Origin: Chitinophagaceae bacterium | GTDB taxonomy: Bacteria; Bacteroidota; Bacteroidia; Chitinophagales; Chitinophagaceae | Reading direction: 5' to 3' | Assembly (NCBI GenBank): GCA_019638625.1 | Contig: JAHBTK010000005.1 | Span: 1-64,000 of the forward strand | DNA: 64,000 bases | Shown: one piece after another, positions 16,729-26,044 of the stretch | Numbering within the stretch: the first letter of the stretch is position 1 | How the letters are laid out: the number at the start of each line of letters is the position of its first letter | Notes under the pieces: generated by a model | What the model saw: the letters and a program-made list of their open reading frames with translations, nothing else | The model's database searches: none | Told to the model about the DNA's origin: nothing | Made by a program: the position numbers and the translations under genes

Positions 16729-17649
16729 CTATTCCACCGCGTATATATACATGGTTGAATGATCATCTTCCGGAATAAAATACAATAGCAGTTTCTCCGC
16801 GGTCTGTTCGGCAAAAAACGGGTTGTTGTTGAGCGACGCGCCGGAACCTACCCATACGGGTACAGGAGTTTCCCACAGGCTGCTATAATCCGACAGTTTG
16901 ATCGCCTGCAAACCGCCTAGCCGGAAACGGCTGCCATCGGTAAGTCTGTAATTACGCAATCCCGAGCAAAGCATCGTGCCATTGCCAATATACTGGCAGT
17001 CCTGGTAGCTGATAAAATGATGATTGTTTTTTTCTTTATTCAGGAACTGAAGATTTCCCTCGCGGGAATATTTCCAGCGATAGAAATCCCTGGCGTTCCA
17101 GTTCATGCCGATCAGTTCATTGGTGGACCGGTTGAATGCTACCGCTCCGATGGCGTCAGGACAACCAACTGTTTTCACGGCTTTCATTGTATTCGGATCC
17201 ACACGGTACAGTATGGAGGGACCGAAAGGGCGGTATTCACATACGGGCACCCAAATGTATTCCCCGTCGAAGTCGATGCCGCCGGGATGATATATATTTC
17301 CTTCTCCAAGCTGTATCTGCGCTACCAGTTTTCCTGCCTGGTCGAACTTGAACAGGCGCCCGGTTCCGTCGCCTGTATCGCGGTCATATCCATTGATGAT
17401 ACGCCCGTAGGGTTTCGGCCAGGACCGTACTTCCACGGCGCTGAGATAGAAGTAATCACCGATCTTCAAAAGTCCCTGTGTATGGTGGGTGGCGAACTGC
17501 AGGGGGATGGAGCTTTGAAGTGTCCATTTTCCGGCATCAGGATTTTTCATCAGCGATGCCAGGGGAGAAGGGTTGACCGTATTCTGCGCCTGAAGCGACC
17601 ATACGGAGCAACCAGACAGGATGATAACCAGGTATCGTAAGTATTTCAT
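16729..17649 (-). CDS. secreted DUF6454-like beta-propeller protein
   Basis: Protein of 306 residues with a signal peptide (1-21, ending SLQA) and a sequence rich in propeller-like strands. Phrases THHTQGLLKIGDYFYLSAVEV, a GRLFKFDQAGKLV strand and NIYHPGGIDFDGEYIWVPVCEYR match the DUF6454 family, whose members read like six-bladed propellers. No enzymatic residues are known for the family. The frame opens further upstream (to 17682), but the ATG at 17649 begins a clean signal peptide. No operon partner. Confidence 0.72.
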   Translation of the reverse strand: MKYLRYLVIILSGCSVWSLQAQNTVNPSPLASLMKNPDAGKWTLQSSIPLQFATHHTQGLLKIGDYFYLSAVEVRSWPKPYGRIINGYDRDTGDGTGRLFKFDQAGKLVAQIQLGEGNIYHPGGIDFDGEYIWVPVCEYRPFGPSILYRVDPNTMKAVKTVGCPDAIGAVAFNRSTNELIGMNWNARDFYRWKYSREGNLQFLNKEKNNHHFISYQDCQYIGNGTMLCSGLRNYRLTDGSRFRLGGLQAIKLSDYSSLWETPVPVWVGSGASLNNNPFFAEQTAEKLLLYFIPEDDHSTMYIYAVE

Positions 17650-17787
17650 AATAAATATTAATAGGCGGTTCAAATATATCATATTCCTTTCTTTTACATC
17701 CTGTGTAAGTGATGTGTGTATTTTTTGCCCGAAAATGCGATGGATAATATTTGATGGCTATATATTTACCCTTTAAATTTTATAAGA

Positions 17788-18255
17788 ATGGAAGAAGCAA
17801 AACCCCTCAGGTCCGTAGCAGCGTTTCACACCACATTTAAACATCCCGTTTTAAAGGAGCCTGCCATACCCTCCCGCAAAAGATGTGACTTACGGGTATC
17901 GCTCATCGCCGAAGAGCTAAAAGAATTGCAGGAAGCGATCGATAACGGGGATATAGTGGAGGTAGCGGATGCTTTATGCGATATACAATACGTGCTGGCA
18001 GGCGCGATCCTGGAATTCGGGCTGGCGGAAAAATTCAAAGACCTGTTTGAAGAAGTGCAGAGGAGTAATATGAGCAAAGCCTGCAACTCTATTGAAGAAG
18101 CGGAAAAAACAGTTGCCCATTATACTGCGCTTAACCAGCCCTGTTATTATGAGCAGGAAGGTGAGCTGTACCTGGTTTTCAGAAAAGAAGATAATAAAAC
18201 ACTGAAGTCGGTTAACTATTCCCCCGCCGACCTTAAGACAATATTAGGGAAGTAA
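17788..18255 (+). CDS. MazG-like all-alpha NTP pyrophosphohydrolase
   Basis: Cytosolic protein of 155 residues of the all-alpha NTP-PPase superfamily (MazG / phosphoribosyl-ATP pyrophosphohydrolase-like). The metal-binding pattern is present: E42-E43-x-x-E46 in AEELKELQEA and E58-x-x-D61 with D65 in VEVADALCDIQ. Such enzymes hydrolyse nucleoside triphosphates, often damaged or non-canonical, to the monophosphate and pyrophosphate. The C-terminal part (about 105-155) is an extra beta region of unknown role. It is 54 bp upstream of the amidohydrolase gene on the same strand and may share its transcript. Confidence 0.8.
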   Translation: MEEAKPLRSVAAFHTTFKHPVLKEPAIPSRKRCDLRVSLIAEELKELQEAIDNGDIVEVADALCDIQYVLAGAILEFGLAEKFKDLFEEVQRSNMSKACNSIEEAEKTVAHYTALNQPCYYEQEGELYLVFRKEDNKTLKSVNYSPADLKTILGK

Positions 18256-18308
18256 AACCCACGGTCTGCTTGAATTTTGTATCTTTAAAGACATCAAAAC
18301 TTCTTCAT

Positions 18309-19682
18309 ATGAAATACCTGTTTGCTTTTTGGGCAGTGCTTACGTTGATTGCCTGCAATTCTTCGCAAAACGCCAACCCCGATGCGGGAGTGTATGTTAT
18401 AAGGAATGTAGCGGTTATTCCCTTGGACAAAGAGGAAGTGCTGGAAAGCCAGGATGTGTTCATAGCGGACGGCAGGATCACCGCGATAGCGGCTGCAGGT
18501 ACCCGGAAGCCCGGAAGCAACGCATTGATAATAGACGGAACCGGTAAGTTCCTGATACCCGGACTGGCGGAGATGCATGCGCATGTGCCCCGTGGGGAGG
18601 ACACTACCAATATGAAGAATGTGCTGGAGTTGTTTGTGCTGAATGGCGTTACTACCATACGCGGTATGCTGGGAGACAGCCGGCATTTGGAACTGAGGGA
18701 ACAATTGAAAAAAGGGGAGATACTGGGTCCGCATTTTTATGCTGCCGCGCCGGGGCTTATGGGCAGTACGGTAAAATCTGTAAAGGACGCCGACAGCCTG
18801 GTGAGAAAGTATAAGGAAGAAGGATATGATTTCTTAAAACTTTTACCGGGACTTACGCTGGAGAATTTTAATGCAGTTGCCCGCACTGCGAAAGAAGTCA
18901 ATATTCCTTTTGCGGGGCATGTGTCGTCTGATGTAGGGGTATGGAATGCTATCGCGGCCGGTTATGCCTCCATTGATCACCTGGATGGTTTTGTGGAGAG
19001 CCTGGTGCCGGGTATTGAAAAAATTCCCGAGAACAAAAGAGGTTTATTCGGTCTGCATATTGCGCCCAGGGCTGACCGGGGCAGGATTGACACGCTGGTG
19101 AAGGCCTTGCAGCAAAACAATATCTGGGTGGTGCCTACGGAAGCGTTGCCTGAGCGATGGTTTACTCCGTTAAAATCTGCAGAGGAGTTTGCAAAGGACC
19201 CGGAAATGATATATATGCATGAGAGTACCTTAAACGGATGGATCAAATCCAAGAACGGTATTATGTCTGATCCGTTGTACGACTCAGCACAGGCCATAGC
19301 GTTGATAGCCCTGAGAAAAAATATTTTGAAGGCAAGCCAGGACCAGGGAGTTGGGATCCTTTCCGGATCTGATGCTCCGCAGGTATTTGATGTGCCGGGG
19401 TTTTCCCTGCACCAGGAACTGGAGTATATGACAAGGGCAGGCGTGACGCCCTACCAGGTATTGCAGACCAGTACTGTGAATGTGGCAAAATATTTTAACC
19501 AGGCCGAGGCAGGGATCGTTAAGCCCGGCGCTCCGTCTGACCTGGTATTGCTCAATGGAAATCCCCTGAATGATATCAAACAAACCCGGAATATAGCCGG
19601 GGTAATGGCAGGTAAACAATGGTTACCCAGGGAAGTCATAGATCAAAAGCTGGAGGCGCTGAAAGGGAAGATAAAACAGTAA
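18309..19682 (+). CDS. amidohydrolase family lipoprotein
   Basis: Metal-dependent amidohydrolase of 457 residues with a lipoprotein signal (MKYLFAFWAVLTLIAC, Cys 16), so it is probably tethered in the cell envelope. The TIM-barrel metal motif HxH is in AEMHAHVPRG (about residues 84-93), later ligands are in FAGHVSSD and IDHLDG, and the closing Asp in GILSGSDAP. The C-terminal TVNVAKYF and KPGAPSDLVLLNGNPL phrases are typical of imidazolonepropionase-like members. Substrate unknown; secreted members often cleave dipeptides or cyclic amides. The frame is open 13 codons upstream, but only the ATG at 18309 gives the lipobox at the right distance. Confidence 0.85.
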   Translation: MKYLFAFWAVLTLIACNSSQNANPDAGVYVIRNVAVIPLDKEEVLESQDVFIADGRITAIAAAGTRKPGSNALIIDGTGKFLIPGLAEMHAHVPRGEDTTNMKNVLELFVLNGVTTIRGMLGDSRHLELREQLKKGEILGPHFYAAAPGLMGSTVKSVKDADSLVRKYKEEGYDFLKLLPGLTLENFNAVARTAKEVNIPFAGHVSSDVGVWNAIAAGYASIDHLDGFVESLVPGIEKIPENKRGLFGLHIAPRADRGRIDTLVKALQQNNIWVVPTEALPERWFTPLKSAEEFAKDPEMIYMHESTLNGWIKSKNGIMSDPLYDSAQAIALIALRKNILKASQDQGVGILSGSDAPQVFDVPGFSLHQELEYMTRAGVTPYQVLQTSTVNVAKYFNQAEAGIVKPGAPSDLVLLNGNPLNDIKQTRNIAGVMAGKQWLPREVIDQKLEALKGKIKQ

Positions 19683-19831
19683 TTGGCTGCTTCTGACCTT
19701 CATCCCCTGAAGAGGAGTACTCGTTGCCCTCTACCGCAGTTATTGGTGAAAACACTCAATAACAGCATTGCTGCACCGATCGAAAAAATAAAAAGTGTAG
19801 TTTTCTATAATTATTGCCAGAGATAGTTTTT

Positions 19832-20437
19832 ATGAAAAATAAACTTGGTAAAAAACAAAAAATTATCTCCATTGTAGTATCTCTGGTGGTTACTGCACTT
19901 GTAATAAACCTCCTGTGGCCAAGACCTGACTATATGAGGGCAATAGAAGATTTACGCAAGGAACTAGAACCCCGGTTTGATTCTTTAAACAAGCAAATGG
20001 CTGCCAACCAAAAATTTTTCGATGACCTGGAATATCTTATTGCTTCCGGGCAACTGGATAGTGCTGATAGTATAATTAATCATTTACTTACTAAAAATTA
20101 TAGAAGCGCTCATTATCACACATTGAAAGGACAGGTATTTGAAGCGCGACAACAATATGATTCCGCACTCCTCGAATATGATTATTCTATTGCTAAAGAG
20201 CCTTATTCAAAAGCGCTTGGTAAAAGAGCAACTTTGTTTATTACTATGGGACGGGAAGATGAAGCCCTCATGGACTATAGAGAAATATATTCATATAACC
20301 ACTCTTTCAGTTACAATCTTGGGCAATTATTTGAAACAATGAATCAAAAAGACAGCGCTTTAAAATACTACACTATCTACCTGGAACATTATAATGATAC
20401 TGCCGTTCAACGTAAGGTTGAGGAACTGAAAAAGTAA
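19832..20437 (+). CDS. membrane-anchored TPR-repeat protein
   Basis: Protein of 201 residues: a basic start, one transmembrane helix (about 8-27), a short helical linker (about 35-65) and three to four tetratricopeptide-like helix pairs (about 70-195, with YRSAHYHTLKGQVFEARQQY and SALKYYTIYLEHYND). TPR proteins serve as scaffolds; nothing shows a partner. AT-rich compared with its neighbours. ATG at 19832 chosen over a TTG six codons upstream. It ends 40 bp before a long inverted repeat that probably terminates transcription. Confidence 0.65.
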   Translation: MKNKLGKKQKIISIVVSLVVTALVINLLWPRPDYMRAIEDLRKELEPRFDSLNKQMAANQKFFDDLEYLIASGQLDSADSIINHLLTKNYRSAHYHTLKGQVFEARQQYDSALLEYDYSIAKEPYSKALGKRATLFITMGREDEALMDYREIYSYNHSFSYNLGQLFETMNQKDSALKYYTIYLEHYNDTAVQRKVEELKK

Positions 20438-20484
20438 TACTGATTTGCTGCAGTCGGTGTTGTCAACGAACCGCGCGAAATGAA

Positions 20485-20546
20485 GGGTTCCGAACTCTTT
20501 TTTGCCCGCTGCCCTTTCGCAACCCGCTAACCAGAGTTCGGAACCC
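20485..20546. terminator. long inverted repeat between convergent genes
   Basis: GGGTTCCGAACTCT (20485-20498) is perfectly complementary to AGAGTTCGGAACCC (20533-20546), a 14-bp stem with a 34-nt loop, followed by a second small hairpin. The first arm runs into six T residues. It lies between the TPR gene and the convergent DUF58 gene and could stop transcription from both sides. The long loop is not typical of a simple intrinsic terminator, so a mobile palindromic element is an alternative. Confidence 0.55.
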
Positions 20547-20578
20547 CTAAGAGCAGGCTTTGCATCCTGCAACCATTT

Positions 20579-21922
20579 CTATATCGCCTGTCTCGTTTTT
20601 AACTCCAGGTATTTATTGATAGCGTTGATCGTTACCTGTTGCGGTGGGGTGAGCAGGGCAATAATACCCTGCAGACGAAGCGCTCTTACTATAAGCCTCT
20701 TTTCAAAAGCGTATTTGTCTGCAATAGTTTTGATGTAGATCTCTTCGAGGTCTTCTGCGGGCTTATCCTGTAATTGCCGGAGCTCTGTATTCTCAAAAAA
20801 CACGACTATCAGGAGGTGGTGTTTGGCAATTTGTTTCAGGTAGGGAAGTTGGCGCTGAAACCCCTGCATGGACTCAAAATTGGTAAACAGCACCAGCAGC
20901 GACCTGCTTTTTATGCGGCCGCGGATCTGCATATACAGGGCTTCAAAGTCCGGTTCGGTAAAATCAGTCTGCTGACGATATAAATTCTGGAGAATCAATT
21001 CCATTTGCATTTCCTTTCTGTCAGCAGGTAAAAAGGTTTCCGGTTTATGGGAGAAGGTGATCAGTCCCGCCTTGTCGTTTTTCAGCAGTGTTACATTGGC
21101 CAGCACCAGCGAAGCGTTAATGGCATAGTCGAGCAGGGTTATGCCCTCGAAGGGCATTTTCATATTGCGTCCTTTATCGATGACGCAATATACATGCTGG
21201 CTTTTTTCATCGGTAAAGGTATTTACCATCAGGTCTCCCTTGCGAGCGGTTGCTTTCCAGTTGATATTGCGGTAATCATCCCCGGTAACATATTCTTTTA
21301 TCTGTTCAAACTCCATACTGCTGCCAAGTTTTCTCAACCGCCGGGCACCGGTTTCATTAAGCTTGTTCGACACGGCAAGCAACTGGTATTTTTTCAGTTG
21401 TTGAAAGGAAGGATACACCGGCACTACCTGCTCCTGAGGCTCCGCAAACCGCCGCTGCGCCAGTTGCATAGGACTGGTAACAAAAATGTTTATTTTTCCA
21501 AACCTGTATTCTCCTCTTTGCAGCGGTTTAAGTTTATACCCAAGCCGTACCTGGCTGTTCCCTTTCATGGATAAACTTTGCGTCCAGCCTGATCTTTGGA
21601 ACTGAAAGGGCAGTTCATCTATGATGCTGCATCTGATCACGAAGGGGTAGTTGTTTATGATATCAATTGTTACGGGGTTGATATTTCCATTGCTGAATCT
21701 TTCGGCTGTAAACCTCTTTGCCGTCACCGTATTTTTGGGTGAGTAAAGTACAAGCGTATCTATCACTACGGCAGCACAGAGCACCAGTAACAGCAGAATG
21801 CCGATCCCATACAAAGGGGGAATAAAAAAGGAAAGGACAAACAACAACACTATACCGCCCAGTATCCAATAGGTTCTGGAGGTTAATTTATACGATTTAT
21901 AAAATGCTACTACAGGGTTCAC
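20579..21922 (-). CDS. DUF58 domain-containing membrane protein
   Basis: Protein of 447 residues with two N-terminal membrane segments (about 15-60) and the conserved DUF58 core with GDDYRNINWKATAR near residues 205-220, then a degenerate von Willebrand A-like fold. DUF58 proteins are usual partners of MoxR ATPases and are thought to take part in assembly or quality control of envelope complexes. It is 2 bp downstream of the moxR gene and last in a five-gene operon (SpoIIM, DUF4129, DUF4350, MoxR, DUF58). Role in this organism is unknown. Confidence 0.88.
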   Translation of the reverse strand: MNPVVAFYKSYKLTSRTYWILGGIVLLFVLSFFIPPLYGIGILLLLVLCAAVVIDTLVLYSPKNTVTAKRFTAERFSNGNINPVTIDIINNYPFVIRCSIIDELPFQFQRSGWTQSLSMKGNSQVRLGYKLKPLQRGEYRFGKINIFVTSPMQLAQRRFAEPQEQVVPVYPSFQQLKKYQLLAVSNKLNETGARRLRKLGSSMEFEQIKEYVTGDDYRNINWKATARKGDLMVNTFTDEKSQHVYCVIDKGRNMKMPFEGITLLDYAINASLVLANVTLLKNDKAGLITFSHKPETFLPADRKEMQMELILQNLYRQQTDFTEPDFEALYMQIRGRIKSRSLLVLFTNFESMQGFQRQLPYLKQIAKHHLLIVVFFENTELRQLQDKPAEDLEEIYIKTIADKYAFEKRLIVRALRLQGIIALLTPPQQVTINAINKYLELKTRQAI

Positions 21923-21924
21923 TG

Positions 21925-22902
21925 TCAGCGGGGTATTTCTAATGAATGGATGATCTCTTTGATAACCGCGTCTTCGGTGCCGCCTTCCATTTCTTTTTCC
22001 GGTGTAAGGATGATGCGGTGTCTCAATACCGGTGTGGCCATTTCAATGATATCTTCCGGGGTTACGAAATCACGTCCATGTATAGCCGCCAGCGCTTTGG
22101 CTGAAATCATAATTGCCAGCGAAGCCCTTGGAGAGGCTCCCAGGTATATTGATTTATTATTACGGGTGGCGGTTACGATCTGTGCGATGAACTGCAGCAA
22201 CTTTTCTTCTACTATCACCTGCCGCACCAGCCTGCGCAACTCGTCAATTTGCGTGGCAGTAAGCACGCTTTCCAGGCTGGCTGTTACTTCTTCGCCGGTT
22301 GCCTGGTGAAAACGGTTGAGAATGGCTACTTCCTGCTCCTCGGTAGGATAGGGCACGAGTATCTTAAAAAGAAAACGGTCGAGCTGTGCTTCCGGCAGAC
22401 GATAAGTTCCTTCCTGCTCCACCGGGTTTTGGGTAGCGAGCACCATAAAAGGGCGCTGCATCAGGTGCGATTGCCCGTCTACGGTAACCTGTTTTTCCTC
22501 CATTACTTCAAAAAGCGCTGCCTGGGTTTTAGCCGGGGCGCGGTTGATTTCGTCTACCAGTACGATATTACCGAAAATAGGTCCCCGCTTGAATTGAAAA
22601 GCGCCTTCCCTGGGGTTAAAAACAGAAGTTCCCAATACATCGGAAGGCATCAGGTCCGGCGTGAACTGCACCCGCGAGAACTGCAGGTCAATGCAGCGGG
22701 CCACCAGGCGGGCAGTGAGTGTTTTTGCCACTCCCGGTACCCCTTCTATCAGCACATGTCCGTCAGACAAAAGGGCAGTAATGATCAGTTTAACCATATC
22801 ATCCTGCCCTACGATCACCTTGCTGATCTCGGTTCTCATTTTCATCACGGCTTCATTCAGGGCCGAAAGGTCGACGCGGTTTTGAAACAGATTTTCTTCC
22901 AT
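21925..22902 (-). CDS. MoxR family AAA ATPase
   Basis: Cytosolic AAA+ ATPase of 325 residues. The Walker A region is GVPGVAKT (about 55-62), Walker B is NIVLVDEINRAP (about 112-123), and ALFEVMEEKQV and FMVLATQNPVEQEGTY give the pore-loop and sensor 1 regions of the MoxR group. The C-terminal lid (about 245-325) includes GASPRASLAIM. MoxR proteins act as chaperones for metal insertion or complex assembly with VWA-type partners. Lies between DUF4350 (10 bp) and DUF58 (2 bp) in one operon. Confidence 0.93.
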   Translation of the reverse strand: MEENLFQNRVDLSALNEAVMKMRTEISKVIVGQDDMVKLIITALLSDGHVLIEGVPGVAKTLTARLVARCIDLQFSRVQFTPDLMPSDVLGTSVFNPREGAFQFKRGPIFGNIVLVDEINRAPAKTQAALFEVMEEKQVTVDGQSHLMQRPFMVLATQNPVEQEGTYRLPEAQLDRFLFKILVPYPTEEQEVAILNRFHQATGEEVTASLESVLTATQIDELRRLVRQVIVEEKLLQFIAQIVTATRNNKSIYLGASPRASLAIMISAKALAAIHGRDFVTPEDIIEMATPVLRHRIILTPEKEMEGGTEDAVIKEIIHSLEIPR

Positions 22903-22912
22903 TCTATTGAAT

Positions 22913-24139
22913 TTATGTTGTTTTATAATAGCTATCCAGCAGGTTATAAAACTCGCCTACCTGCTGGTTTGTAAGGGTATTTCCTTCCCTGATGAATATA
23001 ATATAGTCTACAATTAATTGCACATTTTCCCTGGGACTCCCCGATCGCTGTGATAACCTTTCAACAAAATCCTCGTCCAGGTCGCCTGATGTAAGGTGGT
23101 AACGGTTATGAACATGTTCCACAAAAAAATGGGTCATTTTCTGGGCAATGTTCCGGTTGTCTCCTTTTTGATAATACAACCTGCCGACAGTTTTAACAAA
23201 GTCCAGCGAATCGTTGGCAGGTGGTTTAATGGCCGGAAATATCCGCTGGTTCCTTTTAAGTCCCAACAGCATATATACCAGCACACCGGCCAGCGCTATG
23301 TACAACGCCATTTTAAAGGCAGGCTGACTGAGCAATACCCTTAAAGGAGAAGGGGAGGGTGCACTATAGGAAGTTGTTTTATGTAAATAATATTCATCCC
23401 ATACCACCGCTCTTGCTTCCGGGTTTAATACGGAAAGCAACTGGTTGTAATAATCCATATTTTCCTTGTGCAGCAAAAAATAGTTGCTGAAAGCCAGCGG
23501 CGCCCCATGAAGAATGAAATAACCGGCTCCCGCTCTCAGTTTAATGCAGTTTACCTTATTGTCGGCGCCTCTGCCCAGCACATAACTCATGGACGTATCA
23601 AAGGAAGTAAAATAGGAGTTGTACCGGCGCCCGGGATATTTAAAGTTATTTTTGCCGCTGCTGAACGGCACATCCGCAAGGCTGAGTTCAAGCGTGTCGT
23701 ATACGGAGGAAAAATCGTACAACGGCAACCCGATATCAGTTGAATAAGTTTTGATGTGAAAGAAATCAGAAGCCTCATAGCTGAAATTATAGGCCGAGAT
23801 AAACACATCGTTTCCCTTGCTGACAAAATTGAATAACTCGGTAAGTTCGGAAGAAAAGGCATTGAAGTTCCGGGTAACGATCATCAGTACCTGCCTGGTG
23901 GTGTCGTAATCCATTACTTCATAGTCCCAGTAACCGGGTTCTTTTTTATTGACCCTGATATCTGCTTCCGGAAAGAGATGCTGCAGGTTGTTATAAGCGA
24001 CATAAGTCCCGTAAGGTATTTTGTCCTTTTTGTTCAGCGTTATCCTGTGATCAAATTTATCCTTCCGGTCTCCGAACAGCAGCGCCAGCAGCAAAAGCAG
24101 CAGCAGCGCACCGGCGATATATGGTAATACTTTTTTCAA
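22913..24139 (-). CDS. DUF4350 domain-containing membrane protein
   Basis: Protein of 408 residues: an N-terminal membrane helix (about 5-22), an extracytoplasmic domain (about 30-255) of DUF4350 type with a Rossmann-like GATase-like look, a second membrane helix (about 270-292) and a cytosolic helical tail (about 310-408). In many Bacteroidota and Actinobacteria this protein lies next to MoxR/DUF58, as here. No catalytic function is known. It begins 1 bp after the DUF4129 gene stop, so translation is probably coupled. Confidence 0.8.
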   Translation of the reverse strand: MKKVLPYIAGALLLLLLLALLFGDRKDKFDHRITLNKKDKIPYGTYVAYNNLQHLFPEADIRVNKKEPGYWDYEVMDYDTTRQVLMIVTRNFNAFSSELTELFNFVSKGNDVFISAYNFSYEASDFFHIKTYSTDIGLPLYDFSSVYDTLELSLADVPFSSGKNNFKYPGRRYNSYFTSFDTSMSYVLGRGADNKVNCIKLRAGAGYFILHGAPLAFSNYFLLHKENMDYYNQLLSVLNPEARAVVWDEYYLHKTTSYSAPSPSPLRVLLSQPAFKMALYIALAGVLVYMLLGLKRNQRIFPAIKPPANDSLDFVKTVGRLYYQKGDNRNIAQKMTHFFVEHVHNRYHLTSGDLDEDFVERLSQRSGSPRENVQLIVDYIIFIREGNTLTNQQVGEFYNLLDSYYKTT

Positions 24140-24140
24140 A

Positions 24141-25001
24141 TCAGTGGGTAGAAATTGTTTGATTTAATGTTTCAAAACCGGCGACCAGTTTCCCGTATAT
24201 ATCAGCACTGACTTCAGCCTCGCCGTACCACACATACTCGTAATGCCGGGTGACAGCAAAAAATTGCTGGTAACAGGGTTTCCCGTACAATTGTGTCAGG
24301 TATTCCAGGTTGGTGGCGTCGTCCCTGTATTGTATCCATTGGTTTTCGGAAAGCTTTCTCAGCAGGATCAGGTACCGGAGCCGGACTGCAAGCCGGTAGT
24401 CTCTTTCCTGTTCTGCATTGATGAGCGCTCCTTCCAGGTCGCTGTCTAAAATGTCTCCGCCTTCCGAAACAATATTTCCCTTCCCCGTGATCCTGCCTTT
24501 TGTTTTCCCGAAAACATTCATATTGTTGTTTACCAGGAACCATATCACCGCTAACGCAAATAACAGGATAATTCCGTAAAACAGGACTGTTCTTACTGCC
24601 GGGTTACTTAAGAAGTTGAACAGGGCTTCCAGTATGCTTTGCCACCAGGATTGCTTTTTTCTTTTTTCCACTGCCTTTTTTTTCTGCAGGTCTTTATCTA
24701 CATACCAGAAAGCATCATCTTGTTTCAGCTTTTGCGCCATGCTGTCCGGCACATTTCTCCAGTCGACAGCGGTGGAATCATACAACGCCGTACTGTCTTC
24801 TTTGCCGGTAAAATACAGGGTTTTGTCGTAGTAATCATCATAGTCGTAATCATCGTCCGATATATCTTCGTCTATCGGGTCCACCGGCAATGTGGAGTCC
24901 ACTATAGCAGGTTGATCAATAGTTTCATCCTGGGCCTTTCCATAGAAAAAAAGCAACTGCAGTAAAATGATAAGGAATGTATGTAAAAGAAACTTAGACA
25001 C
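24141..25001 (-). CDS. DUF4129-like membrane protein
   Basis: Protein of 286 residues: N-terminal signal or anchor helix, an acidic extracytoplasmic stretch (about 35-75, very rich in D and Y), a membrane helix (about 130-160) and a cytosolic C-terminal domain with the DUF4129-like RLRYLILLRKLSE and FFAVTRHYEYVWYGE phrases. Start: the frame has no ATG; a GTG at 25001 overlaps the upstream SpoIIM gene stop by 8 bp and yields a good signal helix, whereas the earlier GTG at 25031 adds ten polar residues. Part of the MoxR operon; function unknown. Confidence 0.75.
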   Translation of the reverse strand: MSKFLLHTFLIILLQLLFFYGKAQDETIDQPAIVDSTLPVDPIDEDISDDDYDYDDYYDKTLYFTGKEDSTALYDSTAVDWRNVPDSMAQKLKQDDAFWYVDKDLQKKKAVEKRKKQSWWQSILEALFNFLSNPAVRTVLFYGIILLFALAVIWFLVNNNMNVFGKTKGRITGKGNIVSEGGDILDSDLEGALINAEQERDYRLAVRLRYLILLRKLSENQWIQYRDDATNLEYLTQLYGKPCYQQFFAVTRHYEYVWYGEAEVSADIYGKLVAGFETLNQTISTH

Positions 25002-25965
25002 TTTCCGCGGTTGATGTTTTTTCCCGCACACGCTTACCTACCTGTATGGGGTATATAATATAATACCAGACAATATAAGCGGCAGACGCCGCCAGGATAA
25101 ATCCGCTGAGGAACATTGGCATCGTATAGTGCCGGGTAATGAATCCTTCAAAGAAAGCGGCAATCACAAAAACGGGTATAAGGCTTGCCAGTATGATCAC
25201 GCCGTCTTTAGCGCCGCGCATAAAGGCATCCAGTCTTTTGGAAGTTCCGGGAAACATCCAGCCCTTTCCTATTACCACGCCGGCAGCAGCGGCAATAACA
25301 ATAGCGGATATTTCAAGCGTGCCGTGGATAAAAACCGTTAATACAGATTGAAGCCCCAGTCCTTTTGCAAAAAACATCTGTTCAAAAGCCCCCAGCCGGA
25401 TGGCTTCGTTTACCAGGGAAAACAATACCGGAAAACAAAAAAACAAACCTTTCAGAAAATAACCGAATGCCACCGTCAGGTTATTAATCATGATGCCCAG
25501 CCACATCAGCAGAGAACTTCCCGCGGCATATACGCCAAAAGGCTGTCCTTTTTCAATATTCTCCTCCGTCATGTTTACATAGTTATTGCCGAGCATTTCT
25601 CTTACAAAGCTCTCATCGTATTTGGAAGAATAAAACCCTACAATAAAAAAAGTAATAAATAAAGCCGCGCATAACAACAGCACACTATGATGTCTCCTTA
25701 CAGTAAGCGGCACTCTTTTCTTCCAGAACTCAGCAATGCGGTTGCGTTCTTCCTTCCGGTTCTGGTAGATGCTCATATAGGTTTTGGATGCCTGGGCATT
25801 GAGATAACGGGTAACCTTGCTTTGGGGATAAAAGGTCTTGGCGTAGGAGAGATCATCCACGAGCCGGGTAAATTCTACTGCCATTTCATCGGGGTCATCA
25901 GCCGGCATAAGCTGGGCTTTCAACCATTCATCTTTATTTTTCTTAATAAATAGTGCTTCTCTCAA
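24994..25965 (-). CDS. SpoIIM-like (stage II sporulation protein M family) membrane protein
   Basis: Integral membrane protein of 323 residues: a cytosolic helical N-terminus (about 1-95), then five to six membrane helices. Phrases NNLTVAFGYFLKG and FIHGTLEISAIVIAAAAG match the SpoIIM/DUF95 family. These organisms do not sporulate; in Bacteroidota the family is tied to the MoxR/DUF58 cluster and to an RDD protein, which here is divergently transcribed 79 bp upstream. First gene of the minus-strand operon. Confidence 0.85.
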   Translation of the reverse strand: MREALFIKKNKDEWLKAQLMPADDPDEMAVEFTRLVDDLSYAKTFYPQSKVTRYLNAQASKTYMSIYQNRKEERNRIAEFWKKRVPLTVRRHHSVLLLCAALFITFFIVGFYSSKYDESFVREMLGNNYVNMTEENIEKGQPFGVYAAGSSLLMWLGIMINNLTVAFGYFLKGLFFCFPVLFSLVNEAIRLGAFEQMFFAKGLGLQSVLTVFIHGTLEISAIVIAAAAGVVIGKGWMFPGTSKRLDAFMRGAKDGVIILASLIPVFVIAAFFEGFITRHYTMPMFLSGFILAASAAYIVWYYIIYPIQVGKRVREKTSTAESV

Positions 25966-26044
25966 GCAAAAAAATTTAATCGGATATAAATATATGTTAT
26001 AACAACGTTATAGAACCAGTTAAAAAAATTATTATTGTGCAATA